Made by a program: the position numbers and the translations under genes
DNA from: Ceratobasidium sp. AG-K
Taxonomy: Eukaryota; Basidiomycota; Agaricomycetes; Cantharellales; Ceratobasidiaceae
Direction of reading: 5' to 3'
Assembly: GCA_037039685.1 (NCBI GenBank)
Contig: JAWNGF010000001.1
Coordinates: 4,836,001-4,900,000 of the forward strand
Length of the DNA stretch: 64,000 bases
Shown: positions 24,021 to 36,410 of the stretch, piece after piece
Position numbering within the stretch: position 1 is the first letter of the stretch
Layout of the letters: each line of letters opens with the position of its first letter
The notes under the pieces: model-generated
What the model was told of the DNA's origin: nothing
Databases searched by the model: none
Seen by the model: only the letters and a program-made list of their open reading frames with translations

Positions 24021-25891
24021 TTAGTTCAGTCCAATGGACTGAGGGAAGCGGAACACATTGTTGGGATCAACAGCGCGCTTAATCGAGGAAAGGCGCGAGT
24101 AGTGAGATCCGTAGTACTGAGTCTTCCACTGGGAGTCGGTCAGCGTAGGATCAACGTAGTTGACATCTGAAAGTGATAGCCATCAGTTTGCGACAAGTGT
24201 TTCGAAGATGGAATGTGCATACATGCAGCTTGAGGATTGGGATCCAGAGCGCTCAGCATGTTATTCACGAAGGAGACCCCATTCGATGGATAAGGTGGCT
24301 GCAAGTTAGAGGAGCTAGCGTAAAGCTGGAATGACAAGATAGCATCCCGGTGCGCAAACGATGTCGCATCCGCTCCCTGGGTCGTAATTACGCCGCCGTA
24401 CACTAAAGCCCCGAACAATTAGTCCACGACACCGACAATTTGAAGCATGACTACTCACAATCAATCTCGACAAACCAGTCGGTGCTGCTCGCCACACCTT
24501 GGTTTGACAAGTAGTTCACAAAGCTCGTCCATTGGGATGCGGTGACTTCTTGCTTGGTGAACAACGACTTGGCAAAGAAAGTGTCTTTTGGCTCGGGGTC
24601 GGCAGTCGATAACGGACCGTCGGTTGCTACCAACGAGTCGTACCAGTTGTACGTCTTTGCGTTGATCTTGCCGGGGCTGAGTTTGCTGGCCCAGGTGGAG
24701 GTAACGGAGTTGAAAGAGGACTTGGTGCCGTAGTAGTCTCCGGTGAACTTTGTGTGCGAGGTCCCCATTAGTGGACATTACGCCGAAGGTTAGAATTACC
24801 TACTTGCAAGTACAACCCACCGTCACCGTCCTTGCCAATAGCGGCAATCATGGCCATCTCCTTCGGGGCATTGATAGCAAGCGTCTGCCATGCTCCCAAT
24901 AAACTGGCAATCTTGGATGCGCTCAGCGTTGAACTATAATCAATTGAATACCCAATGACCGTAGGAGGTGCGGCCAGGGTAGCAAAGGTCCATTGAGTGA
25001 CGATACCATAAGATGCCCCTGCGCCACGCAGAGCCCAGAATAAATCCGAGTTTTGCGTAGCAGAAGCTGTGGTAAGTGTGCCGTTGGCGAGCACAACTTC
25101 GGCAGCGGTAATACGGTCATGAAGCAGTCCTCCAACGCGGGAGAATGGGCCATACCCTCCAAATGCGGCGTGTCCCTGTGAAGAGATAAGTCGGGGCTCA
25201 AGCAGAACAAAAGTAAAACAGACTCACTCCACTTCCAACCTGTTGACCCGAAGGTAAAGGGGAAAGAAGTAAGGAAGGAATCCTATAATAAGGAAACCGT
25301 GACGCACGTATGGACAAGTTCCGTGCGGGAGCGCGCGCTGGCCGTTGTCCCACAATTTTTGGGCAACGTCTCCCAGCCGGTTTCCGGTCTGAATCTTGGC
25401 AGTGCCAGATCCATCAATAGAGAATGACTTCATATTTTTCATGTCAACAACTAGAGCACCGTCTTGCCCGCCCACCTGAGCAAATGTGTCAGTATTCAGA
25501 CTTGCCAAGGTTAAATGTACACTTACGCCATAGGCTGCATAAGAGTGGCCACCAGAACGGCCGACAATTGGGACACCAGGAGATGCCGCGCATCTTACAT
25601 ATTTTTGTACGTCCTGAGGTGAGCTCCTACACACCCTGTCAGTAGTGTATTGTGTACAAGCTACCGAGTTACTCACGGGTACACAATAGCGGCTGGCTGG
25701 TAGCTTAGCCTCTGATTGAAAGCTGCACGCGCAGACCCATAGTTGGAGCTGGAGGGTGTAACGACTGCCCCACTTGGACTACCACTCGAAAGACAGTCGG
25801 TGAACGCACTTCTGCGCTCAACGTCGAGTGCTGCTCCCGAGACAAACGTAGCTGCACCTGCGAGCACAACTGAGACAACCCGCGCCCACAT
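24021..25891 (-). CDS. FAD-linked oxidase, AA7/berberine-bridge-enzyme-like, copy 1
   Basis: Secreted oxidase of the BBE-like/AA7 family, which oxidises carbohydrates or secondary metabolites with bicovalent FAD; the substrate is not known. Start 25891 gives a signal peptide ([20 protein letters not shown]). The FAD domain has [16 protein letters not shown] with the attachment His, then [20 protein letters not shown] and [20 protein letters not shown] with the attachment Cys. [20 protein letters not shown] and [20 protein letters not shown] follow. The substrate domain and C-terminus include [20 protein letters not shown] and [12 protein letters not shown] 12-base micro-exon (25228-25239) encodes VGSG. 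TATAAA lies at about 25948-25953. It is a tandem paralog of the gene at 26343-28202. Confidence 0.92.
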
Positions 25892-26342
25892 GATTGTAGA
25901 AGGATGACAGAGCCAAAGGATGAGCGTGCAGCCTCGCCCTAAGAATCTTTTATACTCGGTGATTAGCCGGCTCTCCCGGCCTGGGCAAACTCAGTAGAAC
26001 CTAAAAGTAGCCCACATTTGATGAGGTCGCCGGAGGCAGTGACGAAGCATCGCCACCACGTCATGGGCCGCAAGAGCGCGTCAGTCGTGGATTCGATCCA
26101 CGCATCGAACTTTTGACGTTTAAAGTAATCCGAGAGCAGGTGAGTATTGGTATGTATGCATTTTCTCGGACCGCAACGTTCGCTCGCCGACATGACTCGC
26201 AGAATTTGCACCCCATCAAGGTTCCACTCAATTACACCACCTAGTGTTGCCCATGGGACTTGGTCATGGGACGTCGAATGGCTTACAGTCATATGGTGCG
26301 TTATCAAAAGGCAACTATATTGGGGTGTAAGCATAGAGACCC
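25892..26342 (-). promoter_or_regulatory. upstream region of AA7 copy 1 with TATA box
   Basis: About 450 bases between the two tandem oxidases. On the minus strand AGTATAAAAG (25947-25956) lies about 55 bases before the ATG at 25891. Confidence 0.5.
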
Positions 26343-28202
26343 CTATCCTGAGAGCCCGATGGACTGAGGGAAACGGAATACATTCTCAGGATCATACTTG
26401 CGCTTGACAGATACCAAGCGGGGGTAGTGGCTATCGTAGTACTGCTGCTTCCACTGAGCGGAGGTGAGGGTGGGATCCACATAGTTAGCATCTGGGTCAT
26501 ATTGAATCAGTCTCAGTCCCCCGAATGATTCAAAAACATGCATACAAGCTGCTTTAGGATTGGGCTCGACTACTGTGAGCATATTGTTCAAGAATTGAAT
26601 GCCTTCGGCGGGCAGTGGATCAGCAGTTACACCAGCGAACAACTGAAAAGAGATGACTGCGTCCCGATGCGCAAACGACGTGGCGTCCGGTGCTCTTTTG
26701 GACACGCCTCCTCCATATCCTGCGTTCAATAATCAGCCATGGCAAAAGCTGATTCCAAGGTGACTTACGATCAACTTCAATAAACCAAGTGTAGCCAGTA
26801 TTCAAGCCCTCCTTTGCAATATAATCAAACAAGTTCGTCCATTGAGTGGACGTAACCGCTGACTTGAAAAATATTGACTTGGCAAAGAAGTTTATAGAGG
26901 GCTCAGGTTGTTCAGTCGAAAGTGGGCCGCTAAGGGCTACTAGCCCGTCGTACCAGTTGTGAGTCCCGGACGTAAAGTTGTCCGGTTTGAGGATACTCTT
27001 CCAGCTGGAAGAGAGCGAATCAAAATCAGCTTTTGTTCCATAGTAAGTACCGCGATACTGCCCATCAATACTCAAATCAATACGCGTCGTTATCATGCCC
27101 AATAATTGAACTTGCCTGGAGGAATAAGCTTCCACCAAGGTTTCCAACCGAACAAATCACCGAAAGATTATCTGGAGCTGAAAGCGCAATGGCTTGCCAC
27201 TTCTCCATATAATCCTGTGCTACTGCGGGAGTCAACGTCCCTGGAGAGTAATCAAGCTTGTACGAGATGACACTGGGAGGCGCCGCTAGTGTCGCAAACG
27301 TCCATTGGGTGACAATGCCATACGATGCACCGGCGCCGCGCAAGGCCCAGAATAGCTCTGGGTTCCTTTTTGCCGAAGCGGTGGTCAGAGTACCATCTGC
27401 CAGTACGACCTCGGCCTCGGTGACATAGTCGTGGAGTAGCCCGGCGACTCGAGAAAATGGACCGAATCCTCCAAATGAAGTATGTCCCTTGGAGCCGGTT
27501 ATTCGTAATGCCCCTTGAATTACACACCCTGCTTACCCCTACGCCGACCTATGATCGTACCGACTCGAGTTAGATGACGAGCCACAACATATCAGTAACC
27601 TGACACGTACATACGGACACACCCCGTGCGGCAAAGCTCGCTGCCCGTTATCCCAAAGCTTCTGAGCAATCTCGCCCAACCGGTTTCCTGTTTGGATTTT
27701 GGCAGTTCCGGAAGCATCAAGCGTGACCGCCTTCAACTTTGACACGTCGATCACAAGTGAGCCATTGCGTCCTCCTACCTAATAAATGCATTGGTCAACT
27801 ACATTCGCAATGTGAACCCAATCGGGGAAGCATACATACTCCGTACGAGGCATACGAATGACCCCCTGAGCGGCCGACAACCGCAACGCCATATTTTGTA
27901 GCGCATTTGACGTATTTCTGCACATCTTGAGGTGTGTCGCTGTAAAATCCTTAAAAACGGCCCTTCTGCATCCAAGTCCCAAGAGCTTACGGATATGCGA
28001 TCGCAGCTGGCCAATAAGTCAATCTTGCATTGATGTTTGCAAGTCTAGAGGTATCGTAGCCCGCACTTGTCGGGGTGAGGATAGTATCATTCGAACCACT
28101 TTTCTCCAGACACGATGTGAATGCGTCGCGTCGGTCGATGTCCACCACGCTGAGTGAGGTGACTGCGAGGGCTTTGAAGAGCAAAGCCATGCTAGCCCAC
28201 AT
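26343..28202 (-). CDS. FAD-linked oxidase, AA7/berberine-bridge-enzyme-like, copy 2
   Basis: Tandem paralog of copy 1 with the same exon plan. Start 28202 (MWASMALLFKALAVTSLSVV, signal peptide). Attachment His in [12 protein letters not shown] and attachment Cys in PHGVCPYVGVGGHTSFGGFG are both kept, so bicovalent FAD is expected. [20 protein letters not shown] is identical to copy 1. The C-terminal signature is [20 protein letters not shown] with [13 protein letters not shown]. The 12-base micro-exon (27537-27548) encodes VGVG. TTATATAA (28245-28252) lies about 45 bases upstream of the ATG. No frame break was found, so both copies look functional. Differences in the substrate half (for example KSILKPDNFTSGTHNWYDG against the matching region in copy 1) allow different substrates. 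Confidence 0.92.
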
Positions 28203-29438
28203 TTTGGGGTAGTTGGGCCAAAGAGTATGCAAGTCCACTTCGACTTATATAACCACCTAACTGCGAGCCGCAGGCGTTGTTCCGCCATCACATAAGAACC
28301 ATATGCATCAGATTCTGAAGTTCAATATGGAAGGAAGTCCGATGATGCTAGGTTGTCGTACTATAGCTAGGTGCGTGTTTGGCCCTTTTAGTATGCAGAG
28401 TTAGAGAGGAAGGCTGATTGGTTGTTTGGAACAAATAGCCCTATAATCACGACGAAGCATTTGTAATTGAAATCCTTACCCAAAGCAGTCATATTTTTCG
28501 AGATCCGTGCCCTGACGCCCTCGAAATCAGCTACGAGTGTGGGAACGTCGGCGGGACCAACACATTGCAAAGTCCACGAGGCAAAACTACTATCGTAACC
28601 ATGCAGCCGGTCGGCTGGGGAGGATTGTCGTATATTAGGCACGGCGCTGACAGTTTGAGTGCTCCATGAAGCAGTCCAGTATGCAAACGTACCGACGGCA
28701 CTGACAAATCGGCGTGCTTTTAGGTTTCGCGCCCCTTATTGGAGTTTTCAGTGAGCTCCAAATTTTAGGCGCTTGCGTTTAGAGTGTTTCATCAAGCTAA
28801 AATTGTAGTTGGCAACAAGCATGTGGCCGGGGACGCCTACATCCGCACTCATGCTAACCCCGGTTCGGAGAGCGGTCTTTTTCGCCTGTCGTAATCCCCA
28901 AGGAATCCAAGCGTTCTCGGCACAAACCCACGCCCCGCGGGGCTTCACTGCCCAATTTCAATATCCAACTGGGCGAGGATGGCCATACAAGAATGTATCT
29001 CGTGTCGATACAGAGTGACGCATACCATTGTAATACCATTGTTCACTGGTTCACGGCAGTGCACTTCGCGAAGAGGGTGAAACGAGTGAGTGAGATAGGG
29101 CTGGTGTGTTACGTTGCCGCAGATCAAAGGAGGGAGCATTGGAGAGACGATCAGGGTCTAGCATGTGGCTATGAGGAACAATCGATCCGCTCCCAATAAT
29201 ATGCGGTCCAAAATAGAAAACGAGCGATATTGGCCCTTTGTGCAAGCGCTATAAAGCCTCTGGTCCGCCACCAGCCAGATTCTCTCAACCACCACCCTCC
29301 CTCCTCCCGAGCCCGCCCCTTTTTTCTTCCTCCCCTTTCAGTTTTTTACGACCGCGAGCGGCGTATTTTTTCCACTGCGAGCAGTGCAACCTAGCCCTTC
29401 ACTAATCTTTTCGGATTTTTTCAACTCTTACGCTCGTC
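28203..29438. promoter_or_regulatory. divergent intergenic region with TATA boxes on both sides
   Basis: About 1.2 kb between AA7 copy 2 (-) and the cupredoxin gene (+). TTATATAA at 28245-28252 serves the minus gene. TATAAAG at 29250-29256 lies about 185 bases before the + ATG and is followed by a long C/T-rich leader (29280-29340), typical of strongly expressed fungal genes. A coding-like minus-strand segment at about 28490-28700 (reading SAVPNIRQSSPADRLHGYDS) was not resolved into a gene. Confidence 0.5.
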
Positions 29439-30790
29439 ATGCGTTCCGCAACTTTCTCTCTCCTTGCATTCGTCGCTGCTGCCGCGGCTCAGACGACCCA
29501 CACAGTCATCGTGGGAGGTCCTGGTCAATTGACATACACTCCAGCTTGCCTCTGGCCTGCTGTTGGCGACATTGTCACTTTGAATTGTGAGTGCCATTGC
29601 CCCCTTTGTTTGGCGGTCGCTCACCTTTCTCGCATACAGTCACGAGAAGAACCACACCGTCACTCAGTCGTCTTTCGCAGAGCCCTGCAAGAAGCAGACT
29701 GATGCCGCCGGTCTCCAGACTGGGTTCGAAAGTGGATTGTAAGCATATTTTCAGCCGTTTTCAGACCATTCAGTAACATTTTTTTCAGCAAACCTGTCGC
29801 CGCAGGAACCACCTCTGGCTTCCCCGTGTCGTCTTTCACCGTGACCGATGACAAGCCCAAGTGGTTCTACTGTGCCCAGGGTGCTCACTGCTCCGCCGGA
29901 ATGGTGTTCGCGGTATGTGCATTACTTGCTTTGTTCGGCTCGAATGCTTATTTCAAATTCTAGATCAATCCCCCAAAGGAGGGCAATACTTTCGAGGCTT
30001 TCCTCGCCAACGCCAAGAACTCTGCCGCTCAGCCTCCTGCTGTGTCTGCGCCGCCCGCGTCTGCGACCACGACTGTCGCTGCCACCGTCACTCCTGCACC
30101 TGACGGCGTTGTGACTGTCACTCAGACTATTACTCTCGGCGCCTCGACGTGGACCACAACCTATGGCTCTGCTCCCGGCTCGGCTGCTCCCACCCCGAAC
30201 CCCGAGCCCGTTGTCCACCTCGTTACCGTTGGTGAGAACGGAGGCTTGACCTACAACCCGCCTTCGGTCCAGGCTGCTCCTCGCGACATCATCTCGTTCC
30301 AGTTCCGCTCCAAGAACCACACTATCACCCAGTCGTCGTTCGATAACCCCTGCCGCAAGCTCGAGTTCACCTCGACCTCTGGCCAGGTTGGCTTTGATTC
30401 CGGATAGTACGTTCGTTCCTTGAATAGGCGCTATCCAGTTACTGACAGTTCCTTAGCATGCCCGTCTCTGCCGATGCGAGCGCCTTCCCGACGTTCAACA
30501 TCACCGTCAACGACACTGCTCCCGCCTGGGCTTACTGCCGTCAGGGCAACCACTGCGGCGGCGGAATGGTCTTTGCTATCAATGCTGTCGAAGGCGGTAA
30601 CAAGAGCTTTGCCGCCTTCCAGGCCCTTGCCAAGCAGATCAACGGCACGCAACAGCCTTCCTCGACTGCCTCGACTGGTGCGCCCGGTTCTACCTCTGCC
30701 CCGAGCACTGGTGTCAACGGTGCTGGCCGAGTGGTCATCGCTGGCTCTTGGGTTGGCGCCGTCAGCGCTCTTGTAATGATGTTCCTTTGA
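29439..30790 (+). CDS. GPI-anchored extracellular protein with two cupredoxin-like domains
   Basis: Secreted serine-rich/cupredoxin-type surface protein. Signal peptide MRSATFSLLAFVAAAAAQ. Domain 1: HTVIVGGPGQLTYTPACLWP, then across a short intron FSHEKNHTVTQSSFAEPCKK and FYCAQGAHCSAGMVFAINP. A Thr/Ser/Pro linker follows. Domain 2: HLVTVGENGGLTYNPPSVQA, FRSKNHTITQSSFDNPCRK, then AYCRQGNHCGGGMVFAIN. Each domain keeps the His of KNHTxTQ and a C-x5-HC-x-GGM-type Cys/His/Met group, as in blue copper folds, so metal binding is likely. A Ser/Thr/Gly-rich stretch and a C-terminal hydrophobic tail (VVIAGSWVGAVSALVMMFL) predict a GPI anchor. Introns start near 29588, 29739, 29912 and 30408. Confidence 0.93.
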
Positions 30791-31059
30791 GAGGATATGA
30801 CGACTACTTTAGATCCGTTTTGATACTTTCTTTTTGTTGGGCTGTATCTCTGTGAGATGTCACTTGTACTACTTTTTTGCTGTTCGACCACTTTCCCTTT
30901 GAAATATATCAACGATGTATTTTTGTTCTTTAAGATTACTGCGTGAGCGTACTATGAGAGTCCTATAGGGGATGCGGAGGATTAAACAGTCGCGTCGTAA
31001 CGTCAACAAAAATGCTTTGGTTAATATGTATCTACAAAACCAGGTTCTTGAAGTCGAAG

Positions 31060-32453
31060 CTACGCAATAGTGTACTTTCCGTAGTTCTTTTCCGGGTCAA
31101 AGACTTCCCATCTCGATGCAGGGAATATATGTTTCGACCTCTGGTACCAGCTTCGTTCCACGACTTTCCCTGCGTGAGACTGGCAGGGGCTTGTTAGCAG
31201 CTAACCACAACGAAACGACACTGGTACTAACTTCGTCCTTTTCGACTGTAGCGTCAGCTAGCATTCGGACATCGTCGTGGACGTCGAAGTTGAACAGTGG
31301 GCCTGACTTTCCACGAGCCTTGTTGACGATAAAGTCATAGAATGTGTAATGCTGCACAGGGATGTTAGATGTGGGATTGGCTCGAGTAGTACCACCACTC
31401 ACATGCGGGATAATGAGATCCTCCTGGTGGGAAGTACGGGTTAGCGGTCAACTAAACAATCGCGACCGAAAAAAAAAGGCCAACCTTGATGTACATTAAG
31501 TTGTCGACACTAACGTTGCGAAGCTCTGGGAACTGTTGTCTACACTTTTCCAGAAAGCTAGCAATATCGTCTCCCTTTTTGCACTATTCACCGGAACAAT
31601 CAAGTGTATAGTATCGATTTGTAGTATGATACCTGCCAGCATGAGCGCTATGTCTGCATATGCATTACGCAAAAAGCTCACCATGACACTCTTTCGGTGA
31701 CCACTCCCGTCCCAGTATGAATATGTCACTTCAATCTCCTCCGCTTTAAGTATTTCTTGGTTCTTTAGCCATTCCTTGCGTAACTCTTCCCGAATACGAC
31801 GCTCATTTTCTTCCCGCTCGCGGTCCGGCAAGAACGACGTGTCGACGGTAGGGTTTTTGTTGACTTTGTTACGCTTAACTGGAGGTTCTACAGGTAGGAA
31901 TAGGTAAATGCTCGTAACGGCACACGAGCTCCAAGCGTACCTTCCTCTCCCTCTTCCTTCTTTTCTCCTTCTCCTCCTTCTCCTTCATCGTCGTCCATAG
32001 CAAACGACAGTTTTGACTTGGCGATCTTCTTTCGTTTCTTTTGCTTAACCTTCTCATCCCTATTAGCCCCTCCATGGCCAAGTTAGCCACCCGCGTCAGA
32101 AGAAGAGAGCCAATGGATGGATATACTTTAGCTCGTTTGTGCGCGCCGCCTCGCGGGCCTTGGCTTCCTCCAACTCTTTTCGCTTATTCTGGAAGTCTTC
32201 AAGTTTGACTAAACCAATCGTCGATTTTTTGAGCGAGTCTTCCATCGAGTCGTTACGGCCGACGAAACGGTTTGTTCCAGGAAGGGATTTTTCCGTTTCC
32301 TACGCGCTTCCGGTGAGACCGTGTGCGACATCCTGGATGGTTTGGACGTACCTTGAGCATAGCATCCTTCTGACGATCGAACTCCTCCATCATCTCCTTG
32401 CGTTGATTAACAAGCGACGCTTGTCGGCGAGCTTCCGCTTGACTTCCTGCCAT
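31060..32453 (-). CDS. XAP5/FAM50 family nuclear protein
   Basis: XAP5 domain protein, homolog of human FAM50A, which associates with the spliceosome. Start 32453 gives [20 protein letters not shown], then a coiled, charged N-terminal half ([20 protein letters not shown] with [20 protein letters not shown]). A Lys/Glu-rich nuclear-type segment and an acidic patch follow. The XAP5 core reads [60 protein letters not shown] and [17 protein letters not shown]. It ends [13 protein letters not shown] at 31060. Introns are short, and acceptor and donor sites fit frame. Family membership is certain from the core; exact small-exon limits near 31900-32130 are less so. Confidence 0.92.
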
Positions 32454-32897
32454 TTCGAGGTGTTTTTCTGTGAGGTGGCCGCGGAGAGGTGGGACTGTCG
32501 CGGCGCTAAGCTTCGAATGTGTGTCAGCATATTAGGCGCTTGTGACGTTTGTCTCAATGCCCAAGTCACACTATTGGGGCATCCTGCGAGAACAACGACT
32601 TATAACATGAGCCGCCTTTCAGCGGGTCTTTTGGTTCGCAACCATGTTTTTTCTCTCTTCGTTTCTACGTTATTATAGATATATTATTTCGGTGCTCAAG
32701 TTGGGAAAGTCTTGGCTCTTCGCGACGTCATGGACGCACCAACTCGGGCCAAGCGCACAGCATTCCATTAGTATTGCAACGACCACCGGTCCTCTAGTCG
32801 GTGCATTGAATTCTATAGTGACTCAAATTCAGAGGTTGGTTTTCAGCCCTGCGCCGAACACGAAACCAGGTCCACTAACACTATACATGCATTTAGT
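32454..32897. other. divergent intergenic region
   Basis: About 440 bases between XAP5 (-) and the phospholipase C gene (+). An N-terminal extension of the phospholipase may start here: an open frame reading ALNSIVTQIQ (to about 32834) can splice with a 59-nt intron into SMPTVPVAHDF, but no convincing start codon was found. Confidence 0.4.
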
Positions 32898-34747
32898 ATG
32901 CCAACCGTACCTGTCGCTCACGATTTCGAACACGGCGTCCGACTGTCAACGGACGATTCTTCTCTGGATGAGACCCGTCTAAGTTCGCAGGTCGTTGACA
33001 TTATCACACAAGCAGGACACGTATGTACACTTTCACATACGGGTGGATCGCCGATCTGAACTGGATCGCTTATTTCAGACGGCAGACGAGCTACTGCAAC
33101 TGCCTTGGGCACAACCTCCACCACTCGACGAGGGGCATCCGCTTCCAGCCTACTACGTATCCTCATCCCATAACACATACCTCTTGTCTCGTCAAATATT
33201 CGCCAAATCTTCTGCGGCCTCCTATACTCACGTCCTAAAACATGAGGGACGCTGTGTCGAGATCGACGCCTGGGATTCTTCTGATGGTCCGATCGTCACG
33301 CACGGCTACGCATTCACTCAGAGCGTGTCATTTCAGTCTGTATGCGAGGCTATCGGGGCGGCAGTAGGGCCAAACGATCTCCCGATAATGGTTAGTCTTG
33401 AATGCCACGCCAGCCCCTCCACACAGGAGACAATGGTCAAGATCATGTCGGAAACCTGGGGCGAGAAACTGGTCCAAGCTGAAATCGAGGGCATTGAAGG
33501 GATGGTCAAGTTGAAAGACGTCAAAGGCCGCATTTTAGTCATGGTAAGTTTGTCGAAAGTGCTGCTTGTATTACTGAGTCGTCTACAGGTGGAATGGTAT
33601 ACACCTGCATCTCGTGCGCCACCACCTGATGAAGATTCTTCGTCGCCATCATCTTCGTCCTCGTCCGATGATGACGACGACGAGGATCAACAACAGCGAA
33701 AGGTTGCTCTAGCGGGTGAACAGGCCCAAAAGCAATTGGATTCTAGGATATCCCCTGCGCTGGCTAAGCTCGGCGTATATGCAAAGAGCGTCAAGCCCCA
33801 TGGGGACTTCACTGCACAGAGTCGGTCGCTCATACAGCCTAATAAAAATACACTTACCAGTTAACAGGTATTGTTGAACCTTTACATTGCCTTCTAAACA
33901 TTTCCGAGAACGCCCTGTCCAAGCTGTTACCAAACCGACTAGAAGCTTTGATTCAAACCGGCCATACACACCAGACGCGAGTATACCCTCGAGGCACTCG
34001 CGTTCAGTCTACCAATCTGAACCCCCTGAAAGTAAGATTTCATTTCGTCGATTGTCATAGCCAGTGCTCACTAGGTGTATAGGCGTGGCGCGCTGGTGCT
34101 CAGATTGCCGCTCTCAACTGGCAAAGCTATGATTTGGGGATGCAACTTAACCACGCAATGTTCTATCGGACTGGAGGCTGGGTTTTGAAGAGTGAATCGC
34201 ATCGTGGACCTGGCAGTTCGACAGGTGATCAATCAGCTCGGAAGCTCACCTTTAGGATTTATGGCGCAAGCAATCGTACGTTCTAATTCACTTTTATCTT
34301 CGTTCTCGGTCACCAAACTTCCCTGTACATCAGTCCCACATCCCGAAGACACCCAATCCAACGATTCAGTGTCAGTATACGTTCGAGCGGAGCTTATGCA
34401 TTCCAAGGGGGACCAGAAATATCGCTCCAAGACCGTCAAGGGCAACCCTAGTAGTGAATCGAGCAACAATAGCCTTGACATCACATGGGATGAGACGTTC
34501 ACGTGGGAGGTTGAGCGCGACGAGTTAGCATTCGTCCGGCTTGTAGTGGTCGAGGATAAATTTGCGTTCGATGAGCCATTCGCAGTGTATTGCGGTCGGT
34601 TATCATATTTGAAAGAAGGTAACGGATTTTATTTTTGGGAGCTGGCGGTTTCACTCATGGAGAGCAGGTTTACGATTGGCCCACCTTCGAGACTTGACAG
34701 GAAGGAGGACTGGGTCGACGATACTCGTCAACATGGAATGGTCTTGA
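32898..34747 (+). CDS. PLC1: Phosphoinositide-specific phospholipase C (delta-like, short)
   Basis: Hydrolyses PI(4,5)P2 to IP3 and diacylglycerol. The X domain has AYYVSSSHNTYLLSRQIFA with the first catalytic His, then CVEIDAWDSSDGPIVTHGYA with the Ca-binding Glu/Asp and second His. A very acidic linker (DEDSSSPSSSSSSDDDDDED) splits X from Y. Y contains AWRAGAQIAALNWQSYDLGM with QLNHAMFYRTGGWVLKS. The C2 domain has LDITWDETFTWEVERDELAF and VVVEDKFAFDEPFAVYCGRL. The final intron is 48 nt and yields LRLAHLRDLTGRRTGSTILV with stop at 34747; reading through it would run to 34779 and destroy this typical PLC end. No PH or EF-hand was seen N-terminally, so the start (ATG at 32898) may be incomplete. 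Confidence 0.9.
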
Positions 34748-34871
34748 GCAGAAACGATATTCCTGCGGCATATTTATAGAGAAATGAAATAAAATACAAC
34801 GTGTGGTCTGATTACAAGAAATGGCTTGGATTAGACTCTGTATGCTCAAGGACATCATTGACGCTTACCTT

Positions 34872-35418
34872 CTACCGTCTCCTCTCTATTCTGTTCAGCT
34901 TCCGTGCTGTCTGAGCATTTGTCCTGGTGTTTTGTCCTCTGACTGGTAAACCCATCGAGTGCCTTCGGCCTTTATAGGTACCCACGGCACGGTGATGAGC
35001 AATATTTTCGCGCATCTCGCGGAGGAGCTCGCTTTCTAGCTTGATAGTTGCTAGGCGATCAGTCCTCCCGCTTCCTTCCCCAATAGTTCGGTATTTCAAT
35101 GGTGGTGTCATTGAAGGTGGAACAAATGAAGGCGACGCAAGTGGTGTCATCGGAGGAGGAGGGGCCGTTGAAGGCGATGATAAGAACGCAGTAAGCTGGG
35201 TGATTTGAGGAGGGGTAAGTGAGCCAACTTTGGCGTGCTCATGGATCTGTAGTCGCGCCATGAGACGAAGAGAAGTTTGGCGGCCAATTCCGTAGAAAGC
35301 TGTAAGTGCTATCTGGGAACAACGGTATATGCATATCAGAGGTGGATCAATACATGTCGATTCAACTTACTTTGAGGGCTTTGTGATCAGCCAGGTGCAT
35401 ACCAAGGAGATAAACCAT
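34872..35418 (-). CDS. SWS2: Mitochondrial small ribosomal subunit protein uS13m
   Basis: uS13 at the head of the mitoribosome small subunit. Two exons: MVYLLGMHLADHKALK (start 35418), then after about 60 nt IALTAFYGIGRQTSLRLMAR with LQIHEHAKVGSLTPPQITQL. The C-terminal part LESELLREMRENIAHHRAVG with TYKGRRHSMGLPVRGQNTRT and NAQTARKLNRIERRR is diagnostic. Between these lies an unusual insertion of about 40 residues rich in Pro, Ser and Thr (about 35055-35177). The first residues may serve as part of a mitochondrial import signal. The stop at 34872 is only about 125 bases from the phospholipase stop (convergent). Confidence 0.93.
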
Positions 35419-35597
35419 TTCTATTCGACGCCCGTTGGTTGACCGGTTGGGGTGATCAATTTACTCGTGTAATCCAAGCGCCTAATCAGGCTTTATTTTG
35501 GTTTGTTTTTATAAACTATGCACACCACAACGAAAATGCTGTACGAGTGTATTATCACTGGGCAACAGATGGTTACACTGAACGAGACCCAAATTGT

Positions 35598-36410
<813 letters not shown>

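Noticed and set aside
26070..26110. T-arm-like hairpin CGTGG-ATTCGAT-CCACG
   Set aside because: The loop is shifted relative to a true T-loop and no acceptor stem or anticodon arm surrounds it.
34630..34779. Readthrough end of the phospholipase C (NGFYFWELAVSLMES)
   Set aside because: Removing a 48-nt intron gives the typical C2 ending LRLAHLRDLTGRRTGSTILV.
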